Source: Ectobius pallidus (Eukaryota > Arthropoda > Insecta > Blattodea > Ectobiidae). From it: DNA of 64,000 nt. This document shows positions 55,031 through 64,000 of the stretch, piece after piece. The translations under genes were made by a program, and so were the position numbers. Location of the stretch: positions 177,504,825 to 177,568,824 of the forward strand of contig CAXKWD010000006.1 in assembly GCA_964059195.1 (NCBI GenBank), given 5' to 3'. A model generated the notes under the pieces. The model was not told the origin of the DNA, made no database searches, and saw only the letters and a list, made by a program, of their open reading frames with translations. Each line of letters starts with the position of its first letter. Positions within the stretch are counted from its first letter, which is position 1.

Positions 55031-55790
55031 TTTTTCATGATTTATCCAATTATCCGGAAAACCGGAGTTGTGCTGTATTTCACGTAAAATTCCATTTTGC
55101 ATGGTATTTTTTTTATAAATCAGGATATTGAGCTTTTTCGCGGGCAGCAGGATAAGATCTTAAAAAAAGGAGTACCCTGCGAAAAGCAGGTACTTCCGGT
55201 CACCCTACCTGATGACGTCATAGACTAATTCTCACTGTTTAATTTCTACTTAATTTTAACACAAGGCTTTTTTTATTTATTTATTTATTTATTGAGTATT
55301 TTTAACTTTTATTTTGTCTAACAGGGGGAAAATATTTAATTTTTCGTCCTGAAAGCGAGTAACTATAGGGAAGTTTGATAACAGTTGATAAGCGATAATC
55401 TATTAATCGGTGATGGCACCCCTGTTTTTTTTAATGGCGATCAAAGGTTTCCGTGTGTGTTTCTTTTGCTTCAGTTCGTGTGCGTAAATTCATATTTATG
55501 CGTGTGTGTGTGTGGGAATGTTTAATAATAGACTTTACTGTAGCAAGTTTCTGGAGATAATACGACAGGAGAGAGAGCTTGGTTCGACTCTTAGCGGTGA
55601 GTGAAATCAAATTTTATTGCATGTGGCCATTACCCCTCCACGAAGACAGATTGCGAGATAAAAGCCCGCGTTTTGATAAATATACACATAACAGGGATGA
55701 TGTCATAAACTCTCAGCAGTCAAAACGTGAGAACATTTGATAGCTCCCCGTGCATTGCTATACTATCTCGACACGGCGTGCTGCCTGGCA
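55031..55790. other. Gene-free stretch with simple repeats
   Basis: A (TTAT)n array at about 55271-55292 and a GTGTGT run near 55500. No gene recognised. Confidence 0.35.
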
Positions 55791-55794
55791 ATAG

Positions 55795-55995
55795 ACAATT
55801 CCTAAGCAAGCCAAATAAATCTTATTTTATGTAACCCGAGGTTCATTGCCGTGCTTACGTGACCCAGCTATTCAACCCTATTCTGTGCTAACTCCATCCA
55901 ACCACCCATCGAAAATCCTACTTCCCTTAAATTTATCTTAATATTGTCCTCCCACCTACGTCTAGGTCTTCTCTTCGGATGAGGAGTACAGGTTA
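55795..55995 (-). mobile_element. Non-LTR reverse-transcriptase 3' end, degenerate
   Basis: On the - strand RRPRRRWEDNIKINLREVGF, a gap, WMELAQNRVE, a stop, AMNLGLHKI. The RPRRRWEDNIK...LREVG...W..LAQ pattern is a frequent C-terminal sequence of insect non-LTR elements. A related 3' tail (GGCAATAGACAATTCCTAAGC) recurs at 61770-61790. Confidence 0.55.
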
Positions 55996-56091
55996 TGAAG
56001 CTCATTGTTACGTATCACATTCGTACTACTAATCATTCATTACATACTAATGGACCTATGAAATAACTTAGATGTGTTATTGAAATCATTG

Positions 56092-56235
56092 GGGGAAAAC
56101 AATATTAGGTCCCACACTAGGATCCTCCCACCAACTCTAACGGGACCCGCTTGTGATAGGGTGGGGAGTAACTTCAAACATCGGCCGCTAGGTGTCTTTT
56201 TTTTTTTTTTTTTTTTTTATCTTATCTTATCTTCA
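56092..56235 (+). repeat. Dispersed repeat fragment ending in poly(T)/(CTTAT)n
   Basis: Second copy of the repeat at 22620-22735. It ends at a 22-base T run and a short (CTTAT)n array. Confidence 0.4.
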
Positions 56236-56365
56236 ATATCTCATACCAGTGGCGGACGCATTAGGATTAGAATGGGTAGAAAGAATGCTTAAAAAAATTA
56301 ACTTACATATATAAGTAGTTTATAAAACTGGCCACTTAGAGTGCATATTTAGCCTTTTTTTAAAA

Positions 56366-56625
56366 ATTGGACATTGTTTGCCCACTTACACATGAGCTAG
56401 AAACTTGAAATTTTGTACATATATAGCTTTTAGGCTGTAAACCACAGGAAAATTCCAAAAAGTAATTTTTTTTATTTTTAGCCCTAAAAACCCCCGAAAA
56501 GGGCTCACTCACTGACATTAATGTTTGCCCACTTCCAGATGAGTTAGAAACTTGAAATTTGGTACACGTAATAGTTTTTAGGCTGTAAACCACAGGAAAA
56601 TTCCAAAAACCTTTCCCGAAAACCT
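56366..56625. repeat. Two tandem ~155-base units
   Basis: TGTTTGCCCACTT...GAGNTAGAAACTTGAAATTT...TTTTTAGGCTGTAAACCACA occurs from about 56366 and again from about 56521. The words AGAAACTTGAAATTT resemble internal Helitron sequence here but the match is short. Confidence 0.5.
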
Positions 56626-56639
56626 CAGCGATTTCAAAG

Positions 56640-57700
56640 CTAAAACTACTACTACTTACTTCTTTCCGTGCTGTATTATATTTTTTTATTCTGTGTATTT
56701 TTGATGTGGTGGAAGGGTCGTTTTCGTAACGCTGTGATTTTGTATATTTTTATGCTTATGATGAAAGGTACAATAGCCGGGATAGGGGAAGTAAAAATTA
56801 GAATACAGTGCACGCCGCTTATTGTGATCACTTCGGGACACAGCTAATCTGATAAAGTTAACCGATTGATAACAGTAGGCAAAGGAATTAAATGAAGGTT
56901 ATTATTCAGACATAAGATCATACACTACAAAACAGAATTAAAAATATTTATCCATAAAATAATACGAAACTTTGAATCATTGAACTACAGTGTTTTGCAA
57001 ATGACAAACAGTTTGTCCTTCTCCTGCTTAGATACGCGGTCCAATCAGAGACGGCGAGACGGAGGGAAGACCCTTACTGCTAGCGGCACTTCGTTAGCTC
57101 GTACACGTGATTGACGGTGAAGGAAATCGCTTCTCATTTGAAAAATACTGTACTCATAGGCTAATACAGTAATAGACTGCAAGCAACTGTTTTTTTCAAA
57201 CAATACTCCATACTCAGTTACGAGTTACAAGTGTTTTTGGAAGTTTGTACTCATCTGTGGTGGCCTCTAACGCCTCTCTGTTCAAGTCTTTTCATTTTAC
57301 ACTAGGCATCACTGCAAGTCAACACTGTTATCTTCATAAATAAAAAACCACAGCTTAACTGTGGGGTGAAACATGTTTTATTGCTTAAAAGAGAAAGTTA
57401 GGTAATGCCACCCCCACGAACTGGTCATCCTGTGAGCTGGGAACTTCCAATACAACACAATACACTTGAGTTAGAAATGAAACCCTTAAAAACGAAATTC
57501 TGAATGACGTAGGCTACGGTACTTGGAAATAAAGCCGCAAAAAGGAAAGTGTGATAACATAAACAAAATCTTTGATGATCACAATAAACAGCATTTTTTC
57601 AATTGTATCAGTATTAATCGGTACGGGACTTCATAAAAGTGATATCATTACCTGACTGATAACATTATCCGCGATTACATTAAGCGGAGTTCTAAACTAA
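56640..57700. other. Gene-free stretch
   Basis: No gene recognised. A GC-richer patch near 57010-57130 shows no motif. Confidence 0.3.
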
Positions 57701-57904
57701 ACTAAACTCCGTGGCGCTACATCCCTGAAGGGACTTGGCCTACCACCCGACCGCTGCGTCATCTCCCGTAGGCAGATGGTAAGCGGAGTTCACTGTATTA
57801 TATTTCTTACCACGGAATGTTTGCATAAATTGCGTGAAGTTCATAATTTTATTCTAAATAATAATGATTTTTTTTAATTTTTTTTAATTAAGGAATCTTC
57901 CACA

Positions 57905-58078
57905 ATACAATGGTTTTCCTTCATCCCACAACAATCTTTTGCCTCCATAAGTCCCTGTCCATAGCATCTTCTTCACTTAATCCTTTTCTCGCCATACTCC
58001 TTTTCACCCCATCCATCCAGCACTCTTTGGGCTTTCCTCTTCTTCTTTTCCCTTCTACTTTCCAATCCAACATTTTAA
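57905..58078 (-). mobile_element. Non-LTR reverse-transcriptase 3' end, second type
   Basis: On the - strand KRRRGKPKECWMDGVKRSMA, then RKGLSEEDAMDRDLWRQKI and a stop. The RGKPK.CW.D.VK..M...GL.EEDA.DR..WR pattern is the usual C-terminus of RTE/Jockey-like endonuclease-reverse transcriptases in insects. An (AAT)n array (58080-58103) lies at the 5' edge. Confidence 0.6.
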
Positions 58079-58172
58079 AATAATAATAATAATAATAATA
58101 ATCTCATTAAAACAGTTGACTCTGCTGTGGCAATTCCACCTTCAGGAACAAGTAAATAAATATCGCATAGTA

Positions 58173-58710
58173 TTAATGATTTTCTTCTGGCACTTCCTTA
58201 TTTCCCCACCAAGTGCCATCGCCGGAGTTCTCTACAGTCTTCTTGATGAGTTCTGCTGAGGGCTGTTTCAAGTCGTAGGCCCACCCGATGTAGGCGAAGG
58301 CATCGATGAGAGCCGTGGTGAAGTTGGTGCTGTAGTTGTTGAGCTCCGAGGTCTTGTAATCCCACGGGAACGTGTGGTGATAATTGTGCCAGCCCTCGCC
58401 TAGGGCCGCTATGGCGACTGCCACATTCTCTGAAGGGTTGATGTACCTGCGTGGGTAACAGAGATTTACTCAGCCTTACAACTGATGCTTTGTTAAATTA
58501 AACCAACTTTAATATTTTTTAAATATTTTTTTAATTTTTTTAGAGACAATCTTCTGAAGCCAGTTTAATTTTGTGGACAATTATTTTCATCTCTAACTAC
58601 GATTTAAACATTTAACGAGTGTAGCCTTATGGAAGAACAAAGGTCTAGTTAAAAAAAATCATATTAACATCGTCCAGCATCAGCAGAACGAATATCTTGA
58701 CAATCGTACA

Positions 58711-58747
<37 letters not shown>

Positions 58748-61700
58748 GTCAATTTGGCCGCTAGGGGACTTGAACCAGGGACCTCCAGGTTGCGAGTTAT
58801 TTGTCAAAGCTATCTGTATTGCAACTTCCAAAGCCGTATTTGAACACTCTCAAACATTATGTTGTCGTGAGAACTGATTCGCATTTGATAAATACTTTCT
58901 AATATATTACCATAAAATATTCACTAAATTTGGCTTTACTCCGGTACCGGTCAACCGATTTGGTCCAATATCAATAGGCTTCTTCCCACTTTGAGTTATG
59001 GCAGACACACAATCTTATAAAGTATTATCGCCGCACTCAATTCGTTGACAGTTAACATCAAAGAAGTCGCCGCCGCTTGGAGTAGTTGCCATTCTGCACA
59101 GTGTTAGTAAACAGAGCGGGAAGATGTAGATGCAGCAAAACACTTACGTGGCAATGACATTGAGCAATGAGAGAATTGGCAATACGGATTCAGTCAGCGG
59201 TTTCTTTTGAGAAAACCTTTTACAGTAACAACAAGCATTGTAATATGAGAACAAAGCGAGCCGCCCGTCAACGTTATGAGTGAGGCGATAATACCATTCA
59301 TGACTAGGGACCGGATTCTTAGGTTTTTACCTATTTTTTTTCTTACTTCCAAAACATAAAGCGATCATACACTTTTTCGAATCATGTCCACAGGATTCAC
59401 CCACATTAATTCTGACAGGAAATGTAAGAGTACAAGCGTATTCTTTAGGGTGGCCATTTCTAAAATGTCAGAAAGGAGGACACACTTCTTCGGTAATCTA
59501 GCATAGTATAAAACTTCGGGCATGGACGGCTGGACAGTAGATATTACATGGTATAACCCTGACTAACTTTACTTAATAACTGCATTTACATAAAATAAAT
59601 GATAGTACGATATCATCGTACGGACAAGCGTACCATCCTTAGGAATAGATTAAGATTTTTCCGCGGCACCAACTAAACAAATGATAGTATCGACAAGCGT
59701 GCCAACCTTAGGATTGGCAGGAACATACAGGAAAATACAAATTTTATTAATATGCTTTACCGATCCATCAGAGTCTCGAAAAGGGGGACAAATCAACGTC
59801 CGGCATAAAGCCGCGCCGGATGTAGGACTGCTTAGCAAAAAGCCACCCTAGTATTCTTTTTAAAATATTCATAAGAACAACCATTGTTGACGTCACGTGA
59901 GGTTGAAAGGACAATTTCTGCCTTCAAGTGTATTCTAAGAGATAACAGGAAGAACTTCACAGTTGAGAATCTTGAAAGATATTTAGTGATACGAGTATAC
60001 TGTAACAGGAAATGTGAGACAATCTTATTTTCACTGCTTCTTTTGATTGTTTATGCTTTCTATCTTCAATTGTATAATATTGTCCTAAAGCAGTTTACAC
60101 AAATTTAAGTTAATTTTGTTAAGTTAAACTTTAAGAGTATGTATTCAATCATATGTAGCACATTCAAATTCATTAACCAATTATTCTACCCGAAGACGAT
60201 ATTTTGGACCAGTGGCGCCAACTTTTGAAAAGCATTGAGTGGGCTCAAAGATTTTCAAATTTTCATACTCCCACCCCTTATTTGATTCATGAAATGGACT
60301 TATATGATAATTCAGATAAATATAGAATTGGGTAAGAAACGATGTCTTTGTTTGTAATAATGAATAACAATCAACGTAATTCAACAGCAAGAAAAAGTAT
60401 TGTGTAGCCTCGTTAATGGAAATTGTTTAAATTAATAATGTTATATTGCCAACCTTTTTTAGGTACTTAATCAAATAAAATTATTATGAAGCATGGCGCG
60501 TTCCAAAATGTGTTTCTCTTCACTAGAGTAAACTATCTTCATCTTTCCTTAGACCAGCAGCCTATTCTCCCCATCACACTACCTTTTTCGTGGTTTATTG
60601 TCCCTTGTTGACCTTTTAAATTCATTCTTTCTAAATGTTCCACCCCTCTTTCTTTTTTTTTTCCAATTACCAATGTCCACACTTCTGTCTTACATCACAA
60701 TCTTTTGCCTTGTCCATTGCAATGTCCATGTTTTTTCTCACAAGCATCGTCTAAATTCTAAATCTAGCTTTTCTCTCCTTAATACGGTCTTTTCAGCGGT
60801 GGCTGTGGAAACTGCACCGACAGACGTAAAAATGTAATGAATTGTGGAACGATTTCAAATTATCGTGAGGGAATTGGAACAAGAGAAGATCGTACTAGAC
60901 CTATATAAGTCTGCAATAGCCTGTTTTTCGCTTTACAGCGATTAAACAAATAAGCACAATTTTGAGTAATAGCAATAAATAATTAGAATAACACACGGCA
61001 AATTATTGGGTGGGCTTGAGCCCCACGGGCCCATATAAGTTGGCGCCACTGTTTTGGACAAAAACCTAAAAAAAACTATTTCACCTAATGGAAAACCTAA
61101 AACAGTGTTTTTAAAAACCTAAAAATCCGGTCCCATCATGACTTACTTGTTGTAGGGTTTATTGCCATAGATGTGGGCGAAGCTGTTGACAGACCAGACC
61201 ACGTTGAGCGCGAGGACCCATCGTGTGAAGTTGCACATGACAGAATTCCACCAGGACTCATTCCAATAGATACACGGGACAGAGATGGGCACAACGAAGC
61301 ACAGAGTCAGCTGCAGGATAGTAAAGTACCTGTAACAATCCCAACAAGAGCATCCAGTTTCACTAAGCAGTTGATATTGTACGACGGTGGATCGGAAAGT
61401 GACGCACAACATTTTTGAAGTAAACTTCTTTAGCTGCGGTAGAGGGTAAATCGGGAAAATCAGTCACACTAAAACCGTCACGAAATCAGTCACACTCATC
61501 GGAATCGGAATCGAATTGAGAATATCTGCAACGTACTTTTGATACGTGGCTCCTTCCTCTTTTATGCCCACTACTATGTAGTAGGCAATGGGTACCTAGG
61601 CAAAGCCCATTTGCCCCATAATTTTGAGTATGATTTGGAGGTGGTGTCATAGTAGTAAAGTAACTGAACGAAATTACTTACTTTTTCGGTGCGGACTGCA

Positions 61701-63095
61701 CAGAAAACAACCTACTCAATGATTAGGAGTAATCAAAGGAAATTTTTCAGACCTTACTTCCTCAATGGCAATAGACAATTCCTAAGCAATCTAAAGGTAT
61801 ATTATCTATTTTATGGAACCCAGAGGTTCATTACCGCGCAAATCCAAAATTAAAAAATACAAATTTCCAAAATTTAAAAAAACAAAATTAAAAATTATAA
61901 CATCCAAAAATCCAAAATTTAATAAATAATAAAATTAAAAATTTAAAAATAAAAAAATAAACAATTTAACAAATAAAAAAATTAACATTTCAAAGATCGA
62001 AAATTTAAAAAATCCAAAATAAAAAATTCAAAGATCCAAAATTAAAAAGTCCAAAATCCAAAATTAAAAAAGTCCAAAAACCCAATATTAAAAAGTCCAA
62101 TAATGCAAAATTGAAAAAAAATAAAAAAAATAAAAAAAATAAAATAAAGTTTTACTTCTGTCGCGTGGCGTTCTACGCACTCTTTTTTTTTTTCACAAAA
62201 GGTTTAATAGGCACACAAAAAGGGACATCTTTTGTCTATTTTTCTATATAGTCGCCAAGTTTCTCAACACATTTCTCCCATCGTGATACCAGTTTCAAAA
62301 TATCCTGTTCATAGAAGTCCGTTCGGTTACGGACCTGCATCTGACGCAAAGCGTTTAACGGCCAGGAATTTCTTCAGGGGACCAAACGAATGAAAGTCCT
62401 CAATGGCTGTGACATTCTGCGTGGTTAAAGCTGTTGCCAGCCGTCCGGAACGTGGCGGATCACAAAGGTTATCACGGCCAACTTCAAAGAATGCACACCA
62501 CCTGTAGACATTGCTACGGTCGATACAGTCGTCCCCGTACACGCCACGAATGTCCCTGTGAATTTCATTCGGGTTATACCCTTTAACCCATAAAAATAGC
62601 ACTACACATAGCTGCTCTTCACAAGTGGACGATAGTAACATGCGCGCCATCTTTGTTGCATAGTTCACGGTTCTCTCGCTAGAGCTACACATGAGAACAA
62701 AATAGCGTCCGTAGCGGAAGCTTCAAACTCCATCTTGGTGAAAGTTCAACATCCCTGCCGCAATACCAACGCAGAAAAAAAATATTGTGCGTTATTTTTC
62801 GATCCGTACTACACTACAGTGAAATATTTGTGATGATTAGGCTATAGGAAGAGGTGGGGGAGTGAATCACGCAGTGATGTTTGTGATACCTTTCTTGGAA
62901 AGCCACTACTGGGTCCGCCACGATGTCGCTCATGTCCACTTCTCGACCTCTGCTTAAGACTTCTGGATGTTTCTTCTGCATGAGCCAGCCCACGTGGGAG
63001 AAGAAGAGCCCTCTCTTAGCGTTGTGAGGGTCAGCATCCGTCTCGCTGAACCTGTGGTGAACTCTGTGGTCTCGAACCCAGTGGAAAATGGAATT
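58173..63095 (-). CDS. Acyl-CoA Delta-9 desaturase, last three coding exons (partial)
   Basis: Exons in order of translation: 63095-62890, 61329-61147, 58446-58173 (stop TGA/TAA at 58173-58175). Junctions are GT-AG and phases agree; together they encode about 220 residues. The second histidine box HRVHH (in DHRVHHRFSETDADPHNAKR) and the third, HNYHH (in EGWHNYHHTFPWDYK), are intact; the first (HxxxxH) lies in an exon beyond 64000. These boxes hold the di-iron centre of a membrane desaturase that puts a cis-9 double bond in stearoyl- or palmitoyl-CoA in the ER, using cytochrome b5. NKPY...INPSEN and GWAYDLK fit the SCD family. Insects have several paralogues, some for pheromones, so substrate and orthologue are open. 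Introns hold mariner, hAT and low-complexity repeats. Confidence 0.92.
58703..58830 (-). repeat. tRNA-derived SINE fragment with (TG)n tail
   Basis: On the - strand CCTGGTTCAAGTCCCC fits a Pol III B box, followed by GCGGCCAAATTGACTTG and a (TG)n tail (58714-58746). It shares that tail with 19499-19590. The A box is degenerate. Confidence 0.5.
59446..59850. mobile_element. hAT MITE with TAGGGTGGC ends, nested
   Basis: Ends TAGGGTGGC on both sides (right inverted). Perfect 8-bp target duplication GTATTCTT (59438-59445, 59851-59858). 405 bases. Confidence 0.8.
60210..61051. mobile_element. hAT MITE with CAGTGGCGCCAACTT ends, nested
   Basis: Ends CAGTGGCGCCAACTT and the inverse of CAGTGGCGCCAACTT. 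Perfect 8-bp target duplication TTTTGGAC (60202-60209, 61052-61059). 842 bases; no transposase. Confidence 0.85.
61845..62188. repeat. Low-complexity CCAAAATTAAAAAAT repeat, inverted copy
   Basis: Counterpart of 8832-9240 on the opposite strand, with the same non-repetitive edge (GCGTGGCGTTCTACGCAC, 62163-62180). In the second desaturase intron of the window. Confidence 0.55.
62195..62800 (-). mobile_element. mariner deletion derivative (N- and C-terminal parts fused)
   Basis: The - frame 62692-62327 begins with a mariner helix-turn-helix region (EEQLCVVLFLWVKGYNPNEI, YRWCAFFEVGRDNL, PRSGRLATA) and then passes without a break to the C-terminal FHSFGPLKKFLAVKRFASD. The entire catalytic core, with the three Asp residues, is deleted in frame. 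In the desaturase intron between 61330 and 62889. Confidence 0.75.
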
Positions 63096-63186
63096 CTGCA
63101 AATGTAAAAACTGGGGATAACAAATAAAACTTTTATTTGAAGTGAATTCCTCGATTAGAAAGCGTAGAATGGGAAAAACAACCTCA

Positions 63187-63674
63187 TATTAGAGTTCTCT
63201 GGCCCAGAAAACCCCTGCATAGTGAGTTCCGTCCAAATCGAACAATGTTTGACCATATTTAGGCCTATATTGACTATCCCTCTTCCGTGTAGGTTGAAAA
63301 TTTCAGATGTCTGCTTGCCTTGACATTATAAACAATAATATAAACAAGGGTGGGCTTACAAATTCCAAGCGATCGCGGTGCTTTTATTTCCAAGGAATGA
63401 TAAAAATAGGCAAAGCCATCTGCAACTGATTTGACAAATGAAATGTATTACAGAAAACCGAAGCTTGGATAGCGAAAAAGCGAAAAAAGTACGTTTTCTG
63501 ACAGTTTTTTTACTTATAACTCACGGTCGAAAGTGAAAATAAAAATTCCGGCTTCGAGGTGCATTCGCCCACCCTTCAGTCCACCTACGTTTAAAATTTC
63601 AGATCTTTGCGTTCAGTAGATTTCGCTAGGCATCGCGGGCAGACAGACAGACACTTCCTTTTACTAATATACAG
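63187..63674 (-). mobile_element. Helitron-like fragment, copy 3
   Basis: Inverted match to 44595-44990 (shared TTCCGGCTTCG, ACTCACGGTCGAAAG-like, and TTTTCTGGGCCA words). Both canonical ends are missing or altered. Confidence 0.55.
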
Positions 63675-64000
63675 GGTCCGCCAGAAAAATGTATAAACAC
63701 TTTAAGGAACGAAACTATTTATTAGGTTTGTTCTTTAATTTAAATACTAATCAAACATCTACCGGTAGTACTTTCTAGTTCAGTGGTTACATTAGATGTT
63801 CAAAATGTTGGCCGTTGGCGGCCAGACACATTACTGAACGATGAGCGGTCGCCGCAGCTACGTCGGTCAATGTTTCAATGGAGATCGCAGCACATGCCGC
63901 TGTAATCTCCTGGCGAAGTTCCTCCAACGTGCGTGGCTTACGTCGACAGACTTGATCTTTCACGGTTCCCTATAAGTAAAAGTCCATAGGGGTTAATTCT
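63675..64000 (-). mobile_element. Tc1/mariner-type transposon 3' end, cut by the window edge
   Basis: On the - strand KPRTLEELRQEITAACAAIS, IETLTDVAAATAHRSV, LAANGQHFEHLM then stop near 63797. A C-terminal NGxHFEHL(L/M) is the usual ending of several arthropod IS630-type transposases. A TIR-like CAGGGTCCGCCAGAAAAATG follows TA at about 63672. The rest lies outside. Confidence 0.65.

Larger units (their letters stand above)
59306..61135 (+). mobile_element. hAT element at the desaturase splice donor
   Basis: Ends AGGGACCGGATTCTTAGG and, inverted, TGGGACCGGATTTTTAGG. Perfect 8-bp target duplication TCATGACT (59298-59305, 61136-61143). 1830 bases, of which 405 and 842 (plus their duplications) belong to two later hAT insertions. 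The + strand 59884-60000 reads VERTISAFKCILRDNRKNFT then ENLERYLVI, a pattern of the C-terminal dimerisation region of hAT transposases, so this is a decayed autonomous-type element. Confidence 0.85.

Noticed and set aside
1..64000. CRISPR array, bacterial operon or viral insertion
   Set aside because: No spaced identical repeats, no ribosome-binding-site-led gene runs, and no viral structural or replication genes were recognised; all reverse transcriptase sequences belong to Penelope or non-LTR elements.

Overview
The window is nuclear DNA of an animal, almost certainly an insect. It is AT-rich, its genes are split by GT-AG introns, and every identifiable protein is of insect or metazoan type. 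The density and mixture of transposons (Penelope-like, hAT, mariner, Helitron, PIF/Harbinger, non-LTR) would suit a large-genome hemimetabolous insect such as a cockroach or termite, but the species is an inference and not shown by the sequence.

Layout. (1) 1-12 kb: two tandem paralogues of a SENP1-type SUMO protease (Ulp1/C48), CDS 2728-4371 and 9665-11416, each with one uninterrupted coding exon behind a conserved splice acceptor. Transposon remnants surround them. (2) 12-22 kb: no host gene recognised. It holds a 5'-truncated Penelope-like element (PLE) with an inverted copy of its own 3' end, a truncated non-LTR element with a 14-bp target duplication, a folded mariner split by a MITE, and a hAT MITE. 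(3) 22.4-43.4 kb: a complete CLPTM1L (cleft lip and palate transmembrane protein 1-like) gene of 11 coding exons and 536 residues on the + strand, whose introns are full of repeats. (4) 43.6-58 kb: transposons inside transposons, including a hAT element whose terminal repeat was interrupted by a 3.2-kb long-inverted-repeat transposon and whose body also took a Helitron. (5) 58.2-63.1 kb: the last three coding exons, on the - strand, of an acyl-CoA Delta-9 desaturase whose 5' part lies beyond the window.

The three host genes have unrelated jobs (SUMO removal, an ER multi-pass membrane protein, lipid desaturation), so nothing suggests a functional cluster. The most interesting signals are in the repeats. 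At least four PLE-related 3' ends carry a hammerhead-ribozyme-like core (CUGANGA - hairpin - GAAA) with compensatory changes in the hairpin, and in one family the stop codon lies inside the core. Many insertions keep exact target-site duplications, which lets nesting order be read directly. One hAT element landed three bases inside a desaturase intron, and its target duplication keeps the 5' splice site.

No functional tRNA, rRNA, CRISPR array or bacterial-type operon was seen. All boundaries were read by eye; similarity to named families is from recognition of motifs, not from a search.
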